A stretch of DNA of 64,000 nt, taken from the NCBI RefSeq assembly GCF_900111005.1, contig NZ_FOFV01000002.1, forward strand, positions 186,001 to 250,000, in the 5' to 3' direction. Origin of the DNA: Lentzea albida. Its GTDB lineage: Bacteria; Actinomycetota; Actinomycetes; Mycobacteriales; Pseudonocardiaceae. The translations under genes and the position numbers were made by a program. The notes under the pieces are model-generated. The model was not told where the DNA came from, searched no databases, and saw only the letters and a program-made list of their open reading frames with translations. The stretch's first letter is position 1. Each line of letters opens with the position of its first letter. Of this stretch, positions 42,369 to 51,900 are shown piece after piece.

Positions 42369-43613
42369 ATGACCACGGCCGAGCGCCAGCGCAACGCGGC
42401 GGAGCTCATCCGTCCCCAGCTGCCCGCCGAACTCATCGAGAAGCGCGCCGGCTGCCCGTTCGACCCGGCCGCCGGGCTGACCGAGCTGAGCGGGCAGGGG
42501 CGGATCCACCGGATCGAGCACAACGGCGACACCGTCTGGCTCGTCACCGGGCACGACGAGGCGCGGGCGGTGCTGGCGGCGCCGCAGATGAGCTCGGACC
42601 GGATCAACAGTCCCCGCGCCAGGGCGTTGATCTCCCCCGAGCTGCACGCGGAGATGTTCCCGCCGGAGCGGCAGGCCGGGTCGTTCATCTTCATGGACGC
42701 GCCCCGGCACACGCGCTTCCGCCGGCTGCTGACCGGGCAGTTCACCGTGCGGCGGATGCGGGACCTCACGCCGCGCATCCACGAGATCGTCACCGAGGCC
42801 CTCGACGCGATGATCGCGAAGGGCGCGCCCGCGGATCTGGTGCACGACTTCGCGTTGCCGGTGCCGTCCCTGGTCATCTGCGAGCTGCTGGGCGTCGACT
42901 ACGGGGACCGGGACGAGTTCCAGCAGCGCACGGCCAAGCTGCTGAGCCTGCACACCACGGTGGACGAGCAGATCAAGAACAACCTCGCGATGCGCCGGTT
43001 CATGCAGAAGCTGGTGCGCGCCAAGCAGGAGAACCCCGGCAACGACCTCCTCTCGGGGCTCGTGCGGGACACCGACCTCAACGAGGACGAGCTCGTCGGC
43101 ATCGCGAACCTGCTGCTGATCGCGGGGCACGAGACGACGGCGAACATGCTGGCGCTCGGCACCTTCGCGCTGCTGGAGCACCCCGACCAGTGGGCGAGGC
43201 TGCACGACGACCCGGAGTTGATCGACAACGCGGTCGAGGAGCTGCTGCGCTACCTGTCCATCATCAGCTCGGGCGTCTCGCGGCATGCGAAGGAGGACGT
43301 CGAGATCGGCGGCGTCACGATCCGGGCCGGCGAGACGGTCGTGGTGTCGGTGCCGGCGGTCAACCGCGACGACAGCCAGTACGACGACCCGCACGAGCTG
43401 CGGGTCGACCGGCCGCGCGGGCACCACGTGGCGTTCGGGCACGGCATCCACCAGTGCCTCGGCCAGCAGCTCGCTCGCGTCGAGATGGCGGTCGGCTTCA
43501 CCGAGCTGCTGCGGCGCCTGCCGACGCTGAAGCTCGCCGTGCCCGCGGACGAGGTGCCGCTGCGGACCGACATGTCGATCTACGGCGTGCACTCGCTCCC
43601 CGTCACCTGGTGA
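42369..43613 (+). CDS. Cytochrome P450
   Basis: A 414-residue soluble bacterial P450. The I-helix oxygen motif is AGHETT (253-257), ExxR is Glu291-Arg294 in EELLRY, and the heme loop is FGHGIHQCLGQ with ligand Cys363. MDAPRHTRFRRLL is the C-helix signature. The sequence is of the CYP105/CYP107 style typical of actinomycetes, which hydroxylate secondary metabolites or xenobiotics; the substrate is unknown. No ferredoxin gene is adjacent. GGGAGAAGG precedes the ATG. It is convergent with a TetR gene (11-bp overlap). Confidence 0.95.
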   Translation: MTTAERQRNAAELIRPQLPAELIEKRAGCPFDPAAGLTELSGQGRIHRIEHNGDTVWLVTGHDEARAVLAAPQMSSDRINSPRARALISPELHAEMFPPERQAGSFIFMDAPRHTRFRRLLTGQFTVRRMRDLTPRIHEIVTEALDAMIAKGAPADLVHDFALPVPSLVICELLGVDYGDRDEFQQRTAKLLSLHTTVDEQIKNNLAMRRFMQKLVRAKQENPGNDLLSGLVRDTDLNEDELVGIANLLLIAGHETTANMLALGTFALLEHPDQWARLHDDPELIDNAVEELLRYLSIISSGVSRHAKEDVEIGGVTIRAGETVVVSVPAVNRDDSQYDDPHELRVDRPRGHHVAFGHGIHQCLGQQLARVEMAVGFTELLRRLPTLKLAVPADEVPLRTDMSIYGVHSLPVTW

Positions 43614-44193
43614 ACCCGGCGCCGAGCTGGTCGATCATCCTGCCGACCAGCTCGGCGGCCGTGTACCGCTCGGTGGCCTGCGGGGTGTCGAGCCACCACT
43701 GCACCACCGCGCGCATCGACGCGAGGATCGTCGACGCCGTCACCGCCGGATAGGGGTCGACGAGGGGGTCGACGCCGCAGCGCACCGCGATCGCCGCCGT
43801 CAGGGCCTGCTCACGGGCGGAGTAGGCGGCGAACACGTGGGGCAGCAGGGCCGGGTGGCGGCGCAGTTCGCGCAGCTGGCGGAGGCGGTCCAGGTCGACG
43901 TGGCGCGGGTAGATCGAGTGCAGCGCCTCGCGCAGCGCGACCAGCACCGGTTCGTCCGGCGGCCGCGCGGCGAACTCCTCCACGAACGCCAGCGCAGTGG
44001 CCGTGTCCCCGGCGACGACCGCCTCCTCCTTCGACGAGTAGTAGTTGAAGAACGTCCGCAGCGACACCCCGGCCGCCCGCGCGATCTGCTCCACCGTCAC
44101 CCGGTCGAGGCCGTGCTCCACGCACAGACTCCAGGCGGCGTCACCCAGCGCTTCCCTGGTCGCCGCCTTCTTGCGTTCACGCAGGCCCGTCAC
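43603..44193 (-). CDS. TetR-family regulator
   Basis: A 196-residue TetR-family regulator with the helix-turn-helix in GDAAWSLCVEHGLDRVTVEQIARAAGVSLRTFFNYYSSKEEAV (about 13-60). It is closest in style to the MftR/AcrR-like group that ends in VGRMIDQLGAGF. The GTG at 44193 was chosen because it starts the conserved GLRERKKAATREAL and lies 6 nt after TACTCT, consistent with a leaderless transcript; the frame stays open to 44238. It is convergent with the P450 gene, a common regulator-target arrangement. Confidence 0.92.
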   Translation of the reverse strand: MTGLRERKKAATREALGDAAWSLCVEHGLDRVTVEQIARAAGVSLRTFFNYYSSKEEAVVAGDTATALAFVEEFAARPPDEPVLVALREALHSIYPRHVDLDRLRQLRELRRHPALLPHVFAAYSAREQALTAAIAVRCGVDPLVDPYPAVTASTILASMRAVVQWWLDTPQATERYTAAELVGRMIDQLGAGFTR

Positions 44194-44262
44194 GGACGAA
44201 GAGTAAAGCGTACCGAAAATTGGTGTAGACCTTGTCACCCGGGTGAGCCCCTCACTACGGTC

Positions 44263-44280
44263 CGTGAGAACGCTCTCACG
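44263..44280. promoter_or_regulatory. LacI-type operator upstream of the subtilase
   Basis: CGTGAGA-ACGC-TCTCACG is a perfect 7-4-7 inverted repeat 17 bp before the subtilase start. Its centre, TGAGAACGCTCTCA, fits the LacI/GalR-family pattern TGNNANCGNTNNCA. This predicts control of the S8-S9 protease operon by a LacI-type repressor coded elsewhere. Confidence 0.7.
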
Positions 44281-44297
44281 AACTCACGGAGGACCGG

Positions 44298-47200
44298 GTG
44301 CGCTTACTCGGAGTCGTCGTCCTGGCGGGCGCCCTGCTCACCGCCGGCCAGGCCCAAGCCTCTCCCCCGAGACCGGCCGCGCAGGCGCCGACCGTCACGC
44401 TGATCACCGGTGACCAGGTGCTCACCGGGCAGCGCGCGGTCAAGCCGGCCCCCGGCCGCGAGGGGGTCCTGTTCTCCACCTACACCGTGCAGGGCCACGA
44501 GTACGTGGTGCCGCACGACGCCATCCCGCTGATCGCGGACGGCCGCCTCGACGAGCGCCTCTTCGACGTCACCGAGCTCGCCACCTACGACGGCGCGCTG
44601 CCGGTGATCGCCACCTACCCCGAGGGCACCGTCAGCGCGCAGTCCGGCCTCCAGCTGCGCAGCATCAACGGTGTGGCGTTCGACGCGGCCAAGACGCCGC
44701 TCGTGGGCACCCTCGCCACTTCGAGCGCCGAGAAGATCTGGCTCGACGCCAGGCGCAAGGCGAACCTCGACCGCAGCGTCGTCCAGATCAACGCCCCGGC
44801 CGCCTACGAGGCGGGCTTCACCGGCAAGGGCGTCACGGTCGCCGTCCTCGACACGGGCGTCGACAACACCCACCCGGACCTGGCGGACCGCGAGATCGGG
44901 GAGCGCAACTTCACGAGCTCGCCGGACAACGTCGACCGCTACGGCCACGGCACGCACGTGGCGTCGATCGTCGCGGGCACGGGCGCGAAGAGCGGTGGCA
45001 AGTACCGCGGTGTGGCACCCGACGCGCAGATCCTCGACGTGAAGGTGCTGGGCGACAACGGTTCCGGCCAGGACAGCGGCATCATCGCCGGCATGGAGTG
45101 GGCGGTCGAGCAGGGCGCCCAGATCATCAACATGAGCCTCGGCGGGTACGACACGCCCGCCGTCGAACCCCTCGAAGAGGCCGTGAACCGCCTCAGCGCC
45201 GAGAAGGGCACGTTGTTCGTCGTCGCGGCCGGCAACAGCGGCCCGAACGCGCGCACGGTCGGTTCGCCCGGCTCGGCGGACGCGGCGCTGACCGTCGGCG
45301 CCGTGGACCACGACGACAAGATCGCCGAGTTCTCGAGCCGCGGCCCGACGCAGGCGGGCACGCTCAAGCCCGACCTCACCGCGCCCGGCGTCGGCATCGT
45401 CGCCGCGCTGCACTCCGCCGGGCGCATCGGCCCGCCGGTCGCCGAGGGCTACACCTCGCTCGACGGCACCTCGATGGCCACGCCGCACGTCGCGGGCGCG
45501 GCGGCCCTGCTGCGCCAGCAGCACCCCGAACTGGACGGCGCCGCCCTCAAGGCGCGGCTCACCGGTACCACCACGCCCACCGCGAACCTCACGCCGTTCG
45601 AACAGGGTTCGGGTCGCGTCGACGTCGCCAAGCTGATCAGGCAGAACGTGACGTCGAGCCCGACCAACCTCAGCTTCGGCTCGCACCAGTGGCCGCACAC
45701 CGGCGAGACCCCGCTGACGAAGGAGATCACCTACTCCAACGCCGGTTCCGAGCCGGTCACGCTCGACCTGTCGACGGACACCACCGGCACGCTGTTCAGC
45801 GTCTCCCCCGCCACGCTCACGGTCCCGGCGGGCGGCACCGCGAAGGCGACCGTCACCGCGGACCTCGCCCAGCAGCCCGCGGGCGGCGTGTTCGGCGGTT
45901 CGGTCGTGGCGAGCGGCCTGCGCACGGCCGTCGTGGCCGACCTGGAGGTGGAGAGCTACGACGTCACGGTCACCGGCGTCCAGCGATCCGGAGCGACGAC
46001 GACCTCCACGTTCGCCAGCCTGACCAACGTGGACACGGGCGCCCGCGTCTGGCCGAACAGCACGACCGGTCTGGCCCGCGTGGCCAAGGGCCGCTACATC
46101 CTCACCGGCAGCGTGCTGTCGTCCGGAAGCGGTCCCTACACCCACGACGTCATCAACTACCCGAACCTGACGGTCTCCGGGCCGACGACGATCACCCTCG
46201 ACGCCCGCCAGGCCAAGCCGGTCGAGGTGACGCTGCCGGTGAGCGCGCAGCTCTCGTTGCTGCAGACCGGTTTCGAACGCGTCGTCAACGGCACGAGCTA
46301 CACCATCGGCAACTTCTCCGTCGGCGGCTCGATCGGCCACCTCGGTGTCGCGAGCATCGGTCCCGAGTCGGAGGAGGTCACCGGCAAGATCGCGACCTTC
46401 TGGACCGCGGGCACCGACTTCTACGGACTCGCCTGGTACCAGAAGGGATCCGCGCCGAACGGCCTGGCGAAGACGGTCCTGAAGCGGGACCTCGCGACCG
46501 TCAAGGTCGACATGCCGGCCCTCAAGCCGGGCCAGAGCGCCTCGATCGGCCACACCTCCTCACCCGAGGGCCGTGCCGACTGGACCTACGGCTCGCTCGA
46601 CAACTTCGTCGCGGGCCAGCGCACCGAGTACTACGGCGGCGAGGGCGGTGACTGGTCGCGCCGGTTCAACCTCTTCGACGAGACCGGCAACGTCGGCGCG
46701 CTCGTCACCCCGCTGCGGCACTACAAGCCGGGCCGCTCCTACGTGGAACCGTTCAACCGCGCGGTGTTCGGCCCGGCGCTCCCGCCGACGCGGGACGTGC
46801 CGCACTCGTTCCGCACCGGCGACTTCGTCCGCGTCACCGTGCCGCTGTACGGCGACAGCGCGGGCAACGAGGGCTACGGCCCCGTGACCGAGGCGAAGAC
46901 GACGGTGTACCGCGACGGCGTGAAGGCGGTCGAGACGGCCGAGGCGGGCTGGGCGGCGCTCGACGTCCAGCCGGGCACCGCGGACTACCGCGTCGAGACG
47001 TCCGCGAGCCGTGCGAACGCGTTGAGCAGCAAGGTGTCCGGGGTCTGGACGTTCCGCAGCGGCACCACGCCGGAACGGACCGCACTGCCGCTGTCCGTCA
47101 TCCGCTTCACACCGCAACTGGACGACGAGGGCTTCGCCCGCGCGGGCCGGCTGCTGTCTGTGCCGATCTCCACGCAGTCCCAGGTGGACTCGGTCCGCGT

Positions 47201-47378
47201 CACGTCCGTCGAGGTCTCCTACGACGGCGGCACGACGTGGAAGCACACGCCGATCACAGCCAACCGGGTCCTGCTCGCACACCCGAGGGACGCGAAGTCG
47301 GTGTCCCTGCGCGCCAAGGCGTCCGGCAGCGGTCAGACCGCGGAGCAGACGATCATCGACGCGTACCTGCTCCGCTAG
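44298..47378 (+). CDS. Secreted S8-family serine protease, 1026 residues
   Basis: A large extracellular subtilase. Signal peptide (about 1-22), propeptide (about 30-165), S8 catalytic domain (about 170-440) with Asp185 in VAVLDTGVD, His217 in GHGTHVASI, Asn313 in AGNSG and Ser392 in GTSMATPHVAG. The long C-terminal part (about 445-1026) consists of beta-sandwich domains, the first resembling the Fn3-like unit that follows the catalytic domain in streptococcal C5a-type and actinomycete subtilases. The GTG has CGGAGGACC upstream. An S9 peptidase starts 10 bp after the stop, so they form an operon. Confidence 0.94.
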   Translation: MRLLGVVVLAGALLTAGQAQASPPRPAAQAPTVTLITGDQVLTGQRAVKPAPGREGVLFSTYTVQGHEYVVPHDAIPLIADGRLDERLFDVTELATYDGALPVIATYPEGTVSAQSGLQLRSINGVAFDAAKTPLVGTLATSSAEKIWLDARRKANLDRSVVQINAPAAYEAGFTGKGVTVAVLDTGVDNTHPDLADREIGERNFTSSPDNVDRYGHGTHVASIVAGTGAKSGGKYRGVAPDAQILDVKVLGDNGSGQDSGIIAGMEWAVEQGAQIINMSLGGYDTPAVEPLEEAVNRLSAEKGTLFVVAAGNSGPNARTVGSPGSADAALTVGAVDHDDKIAEFSSRGPTQAGTLKPDLTAPGVGIVAALHSAGRIGPPVAEGYTSLDGTSMATPHVAGAAALLRQQHPELDGAALKARLTGTTTPTANLTPFEQGSGRVDVAKLIRQNVTSSPTNLSFGSHQWPHTGETPLTKEITYSNAGSEPVTLDLSTDTTGTLFSVSPATLTVPAGGTAKATVTADLAQQPAGGVFGGSVVASGLRTAVVADLEVESYDVTVTGVQRSGATTTSTFASLTNVDTGARVWPNSTTGLARVAKGRYILTGSVLSSGSGPYTHDVINYPNLTVSGPTTITLDARQAKPVEVTLPVSAQLSLLQTGFERVVNGTSYTIGNFSVGGSIGHLGVASIGPESEEVTGKIATFWTAGTDFYGLAWYQKGSAPNGLAKTVLKRDLATVKVDMPALKPGQSASIGHTSSPEGRADWTYGSLDNFVAGQRTEYYGGEGGDWSRRFNLFDETGNVGALVTPLRHYKPGRSYVEPFNRAVFGPALPPTRDVPHSFRTGDFVRVTVPLYGDSAGNEGYGPVTEAKTTVYRDGVKAVETAEAGWAALDVQPGTADYRVETSASRANALSSKVSGVWTFRSGTTPERTALPLSVIRFTPQLDDEGFARAGRLLSVPISTQSQVDSVRVTSVEVSYDGGTTWKHTPITANRVLLAHPRDAKSVSLRAKASGSGQTAEQTIIDAYLLR

Positions 47379-47388
47379 CCTGGGGACC

Positions 47389-48657
47389 ATGGGGGCGGCG
47401 GTGCGACAGCTGACCGACGAGATCGTCGTCGGCCACCGTCCGCCGCCGCCCACCGAGAAGCCTCCGTCCGACGTGCACGTCCCCGGCCGTCACGTCGCCG
47501 AAGTCGCCCGGCACCCCGACGGCAGGCTGGCCGTGATCACCTGGTCGTCGCAGGAGATCGACCCCGGTCTGCTGAATCCCGCGCTGCACGTCGTCGACCA
47601 CGGCCGGATCACCGACCTGGGCGCCACGCCCGCGGACGCCGGTTCGCCGGTGTGGTGGGGCGACGAGGTCTGCTACCTCGCGCTCACCCCACCGCACCTG
47701 CAGGGCGGCAACGCCGTGTTCGACCAGCGGCACCGCAACCTGACCGAGGGCATGCCGGCGTGCCCGATCGACCTCGTGCAGGACGACGGCGACGCACCCG
47801 TCGTGGTGGTCGCGGCGGGCCTGGACACGGAGTTCCACCGGCTCGGGGGCGGCCTGCTCGCCCGGATCAGGGGTTCCCACCTCCCACCCCGCTACGACGA
47901 CCTCGACGGCATTCCGTGGGGCACGCAGGAACGCCTCCACTACCGGGCGCACGACGGCCTGGACCTCGACGGCCTCCTCGTGCTCCCCGTTGGAAAGACC
48001 AGGGAGGACGGGCCGTTCCCGCTCGTCACGGTGGTCCACGGCGGCCCCTACGACCGCTGGACGGACAGCCTGCAGCTGCACTGGGTGCCGTCCGCGCAGT
48101 GGTTCGCCCACCAGGGCATCGCGACCTTCCTGCCGAACCCGAGAGGCGGGCAGGGTCACGGCCACGAGTTCGCCGCGGCGGTGGCGAAGAGGGTCGGTCA
48201 GGAGGAGTGGCTCGACATCGAGGCGGGCATCGACCTGCTCGTCGGCCAGGGCGTCGCGGACGGGGACAGGCTGGGCATCGCCGGCTGGAGCCACGGCGGG
48301 TTCATGGCCGCGTGGGCGACGACCCGCACGGACAGGTTCAGGGCGGCGCTGGTCGGCGCGGGCATCTCCGACTGGCCGCGGCTGATCGCCACGGGCGAGT
48401 GGGGCGTGTTCGAGGCGGCGCTAGGCGACAGCGCGGAGCACAGCCCGCTCACCTACGCGTCCAGGATCAGCACGCCGATGTTGATCGTGCACGGTGCGGA
48501 CGACACCAACGTGCCGGTGGAGCAAGCCGAACTCCTGCACCGGGCCGTCCCGCACTCCGAACTGGTCGTCTACCCCGGCGAGGGGCACTCGCTGCGGCGG
48601 CGTGAGCACAGGCTGGATCTGCTGAACCGAACCAGAAGGCTGTTCGCCACCCTCTGA
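47389..48657 (+). CDS. Short S9-family prolyl oligopeptidase-like peptidase
   Basis: A 422-residue alpha/beta hydrolase of the prolyl oligopeptidase (S9) family with no signal peptide. HGGP at about 217-220 forms the oxyanion region, Ser301 lies in GWSHGG, the acid in VHGADDTNVP and His in GEGHSLRR, so the triad is complete. The beta-propeller usual in this family (400-500 residues) is reduced to about 180 residues with few recognisable blades. It follows the secreted subtilase by 10 bp and may degrade imported peptides. Cytoplasmic location is inference from the missing signal. Confidence 0.88.
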   Translation: MGAAVRQLTDEIVVGHRPPPPTEKPPSDVHVPGRHVAEVARHPDGRLAVITWSSQEIDPGLLNPALHVVDHGRITDLGATPADAGSPVWWGDEVCYLALTPPHLQGGNAVFDQRHRNLTEGMPACPIDLVQDDGDAPVVVVAAGLDTEFHRLGGGLLARIRGSHLPPRYDDLDGIPWGTQERLHYRAHDGLDLDGLLVLPVGKTREDGPFPLVTVVHGGPYDRWTDSLQLHWVPSAQWFAHQGIATFLPNPRGGQGHGHEFAAAVAKRVGQEEWLDIEAGIDLLVGQGVADGDRLGIAGWSHGGFMAAWATTRTDRFRAALVGAGISDWPRLIATGEWGVFEAALGDSAEHSPLTYASRISTPMLIVHGADDTNVPVEQAELLHRAVPHSELVVYPGEGHSLRRREHRLDLLNRTRRLFATL

Positions 48658-48659
48658 CT

Positions 48660-48719
48660 CTTGCGCAAGCCTTACGCAACACCCGCAAGCCTCAGGCAAA
48701 CCAGCGCAAGCAGTCGCAT
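48660..48719 (+). repeat. Helically phased CGCAA repeat array
   Basis: CGCAA-like pentamers begin at 48664, 48675, 48684, 48695 (GGCAA), 48705 and 48715 (CGCAT): steps of 11, 9, 11, 10 and 10 bp, close to one DNA turn. The first is inside the palindrome CTTGCGCAAG (48660-48669). The array starts 3 bp after the S9 peptidase stop and is 255 bp upstream of the GH87 operon. Confidence 0.65.
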
Positions 48720-48974
48720 GACCACCAAAACAATTTTCCCGGCAAGTTCGGACCCGAACCTACGGCGACCCGGTCCGTCCAGCCGCTGGTGATCGCCCTT
48801 GTGCACCCTGGGACACCAGCCGGATACTCGTCGCAGCCTCCGTCTTTCCTGTTCAGAGGGCTATGTCGCAAATTTGCGCAATCACGTCGAGATATTGCGG
48901 TAATCTGCTGGACACTTCTACGGTGAGGCGCGCCACACCCCCTCGCGTCCCCACCGAGAAGGGCCAAGCCCGCC
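48720..48974. other. Leader/promoter region of the GH87 operon
   Basis: No gene is supported in this 255-bp stretch. It holds a palindrome at 48867-48878 and a TAATCT hexamer at 48901-48906 that could be a -10 box, followed by a 60-nt leader. GAGAAGGGCC before the ATG at 48975 could serve as ribosome binding site. Confidence 0.5.
48867..48878. promoter_or_regulatory. CGCAA palindrome before the GH87 operon
   Basis: CGCAAATTTGCG is a perfect 12-bp palindrome about 25 bp upstream of the TAATCT hexamer. It repeats the CGCAA half-site of the phased array at 48660-48719, so one regulator may bind both. Confidence 0.6.
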
Positions 48975-51900
48975 ATGCATGCCTCGTTACTGACGACACG
49001 CAGCCGCTCCCTGCTAGCCCCGATAACGGCACTGGTCACCGTCGCGGCCACCCTGACGATCTCCCCCGCGGCCCAGGCGGCACCGGTCAGCCTCGACCTC
49101 GCGAAGCAGACCCGCATCGACCAGGTCACGCTCACGTCCTCCCGCACCGGCACCGAAACCTTCGCCGTGCAGACGAGTCTCGACGGCAGAGGCTGGTCGA
49201 CGCTGGTCGCGGAACAACCGCACGAGTTCAAGAACGGCAAGGCGACCTTCCAGGTCGACCCGACGCTCGTCCGGCACGTCCGCGCCACCAAGACCACGGC
49301 CAAGCTCGAAGTCCGCGAGGCGGCCGTCAGCGCGCAGTTGCAGGCCACCTACAGCGCGAGCAGCGTCAGCCAGAACTACGGCCCCGGCAACGCGGGCGAC
49401 GGCAACCAGGGCACCTACTGGGAGAGCGCGAACAACGCGTTCCCGCAGTGGATCCAGGCCGATCTCGGCTCGGCGGTGAAGGCCGACCGGGTCGTGCTGA
49501 AGCTCCCGACCGCAGGCTGGGGCACGCGCACCCAGACGCTCTCGGTCCAGGGCAGCACGGACGGCCAGAACTTCACGGACCTGGTGGCGAGCAGGGGGTA
49601 CGAGTTCAACCCGGCGAGTGGAAGCACCGTCGCGATCGACTTCACCGCGGCCACCACCCGGTACGTCCGGCTGCGGATCACCGCGAACACGGGCTGGCCG
49701 GCGGGCCAGATCAGCGAGTTCGAGGTGCAGGGCCCCACGGGCGGTGACACCCAGGCCCCGTCGGCGCCGTCGAACCTCGCCTTCACCCAGCCGCAGTCCG
49801 GGCAGATCCGGCTGACCTGGAACGCCGGCACCGACAACGTCGGCGTCACCGCGTACGACGTCTACGCCAACGGCGTGCTGCGCACCACGGTCACCGGCAC
49901 CACCTACACCGACAGCCAGCCCGACGGCTTGCGCGTCAGCTACCACGTGATCGCCAAGGACGCGGCCGGCAACCAGTCCCCCGCCAGCAACACCGTGACG
50001 CGCGAGGGCGCCACCGGCACGAACCTGGCCCAGGGCAAGCCCGTCACGGCGAACAACAACATCCACAACTTCGTCGCGGCCAACGCCAACGACGGCAACG
50101 TGCAGACCTACTGGGAGTCCAACGGGTTCCCCGGCACGCTGACCGTCCAACTGGGATCGAACGCGGACGTCGGCTCGGTCGCGGTCAAGCTCAACCCCGA
50201 CTCCGCGTGGGGCGCCCGCACGCAGAACATCGAGGTCCTCGGCCGCGAGCAGAACGCGACCGGGTTCACGAGCCTCGTCGCGGGCCGCGACTACCGCTTC
50301 GACCCGGCGACCGGCAACAGCGTCACCATCACCGCCTCCGGCCGGATCGCCGACCTCCAGTTGCGCGGCACGTCCAACACCGGTGCGCCCGGCACCCAGG
50401 TGGCGGAGATCCAGGTGTTCGGCACCCCTGCCCCGAACCCCGACCTCACCGTCACCGCGACGTCGTTCACGCCGGCGAGCCCGGTCGAGACCGACCAGAT
50501 CACGCTGAACGCCACCGTCCGCAACGCGGGCACCGCGGCGAGCACCGCGACCGACGTGACGTTCTTCCTCGGCACCACGGCCGTCGGCACCGCGAACGTC
50601 GGCGCCCTCGCGGCCGGTGCGCAGGCCAACGTCAGCACGACGATCTCCGCCCGCCCGGAGGGCTCGTACGAGTACACCGCCAAGGTCGACGAGACCAAGA
50701 AGGTGGCGGAGCAGAACGAGTCCAACAACGCCCGCGTCCACCCCGACCGGCTCGTCGTGACGCCGGTCCCGAGCTCGGACCTGGTCGCCGTGCCGTCCTG
50801 GTCGCCCAGCAACCCTGGCAACGGCCAGACCACCACGTTCAGCGTCGCGCTGAAGAACCAGGGCACCACCGCCTCCGCGTCCGGCGCCCACGGCATCACG
50901 GTCACGATCCTGAACAGCAGCGGCCAGACCGTCCGCACGCTGACCGGCAGCCACAACGGCACGATCAACGCGGGCGCGACGACCGCCGCGGTGAACCTCG
51001 GCACGTGGACCGCCGCCGACGGCCGCTACACGGTCCGGACCGTCGTCGCCAACGACGGCAACGAGATCCCCGCCAAGCAGGGCAACAACACCAGTGAGCA
51101 GTCGCTGTTCATCGGCCGCGGCGCCAGCGTCCCGTGGCAGCACGTCGAGGCCGAGGACGCGACCGTCGGCGGCGGTGCGCAGGTCCTCAGTCCGAACAGG
51201 ACGATCGGCGACCTCGCCGGCGAGGCGTCCGGCCGCCGTGCCGTCACGCTGAACGGCACCGGTCAGTCGGTCGAGTTCACCACGTCCGGCCCGACCAACA
51301 CCCTCGTCACCCGGTTCTCCATCCCGGACAGCTCCGGTGGCGGTGGCATCACCTCGAACCTCAACGTCTACGTCAACGGCCAGTTCCACAAGGCCATCGA
51401 CCTGACTTCGAAGTACATGTGGCTCTACGGCAACGAAGCGTCCCCGAACAACTCCCCGGGGTCGGGCGGGCCGCGCCACATCTACGACGAGGCGAACGTG
51501 ATGCTCAACTCGACGTTCCCGGCGGGCACGAAGATCAAGCTGCAGAAGGACGCGGCCAACACCACGAACTACGCGATCGACTTCGTGAACTTCGAACAGG
51601 TGCAGGCCGCCGGAAACCCCGACGCCGCACGCTATGCCGTGCCCGCCGGGTTCACCCACCAGGACGTGCAGAACGCGCTCGACCGCGTCCGGATGGACAC
51701 GACCGGCAACCTCGTCGGCGTCTACCTTCCCGCGGGCACGTACCAGACGCAGCAGAAGTTCAACGTCTACGGCAAGCCCGTCAAGGTGATCGGTGCCGGG
51801 CCCTGGTTCACCCGGTTCCAGGCTCCGCAGACGCAGGAGAACACCGACCTCGGCTTCTCCGCCCAGTCGTCCGCGAGCGGCTCGACGTTCAGCGGTTTCG

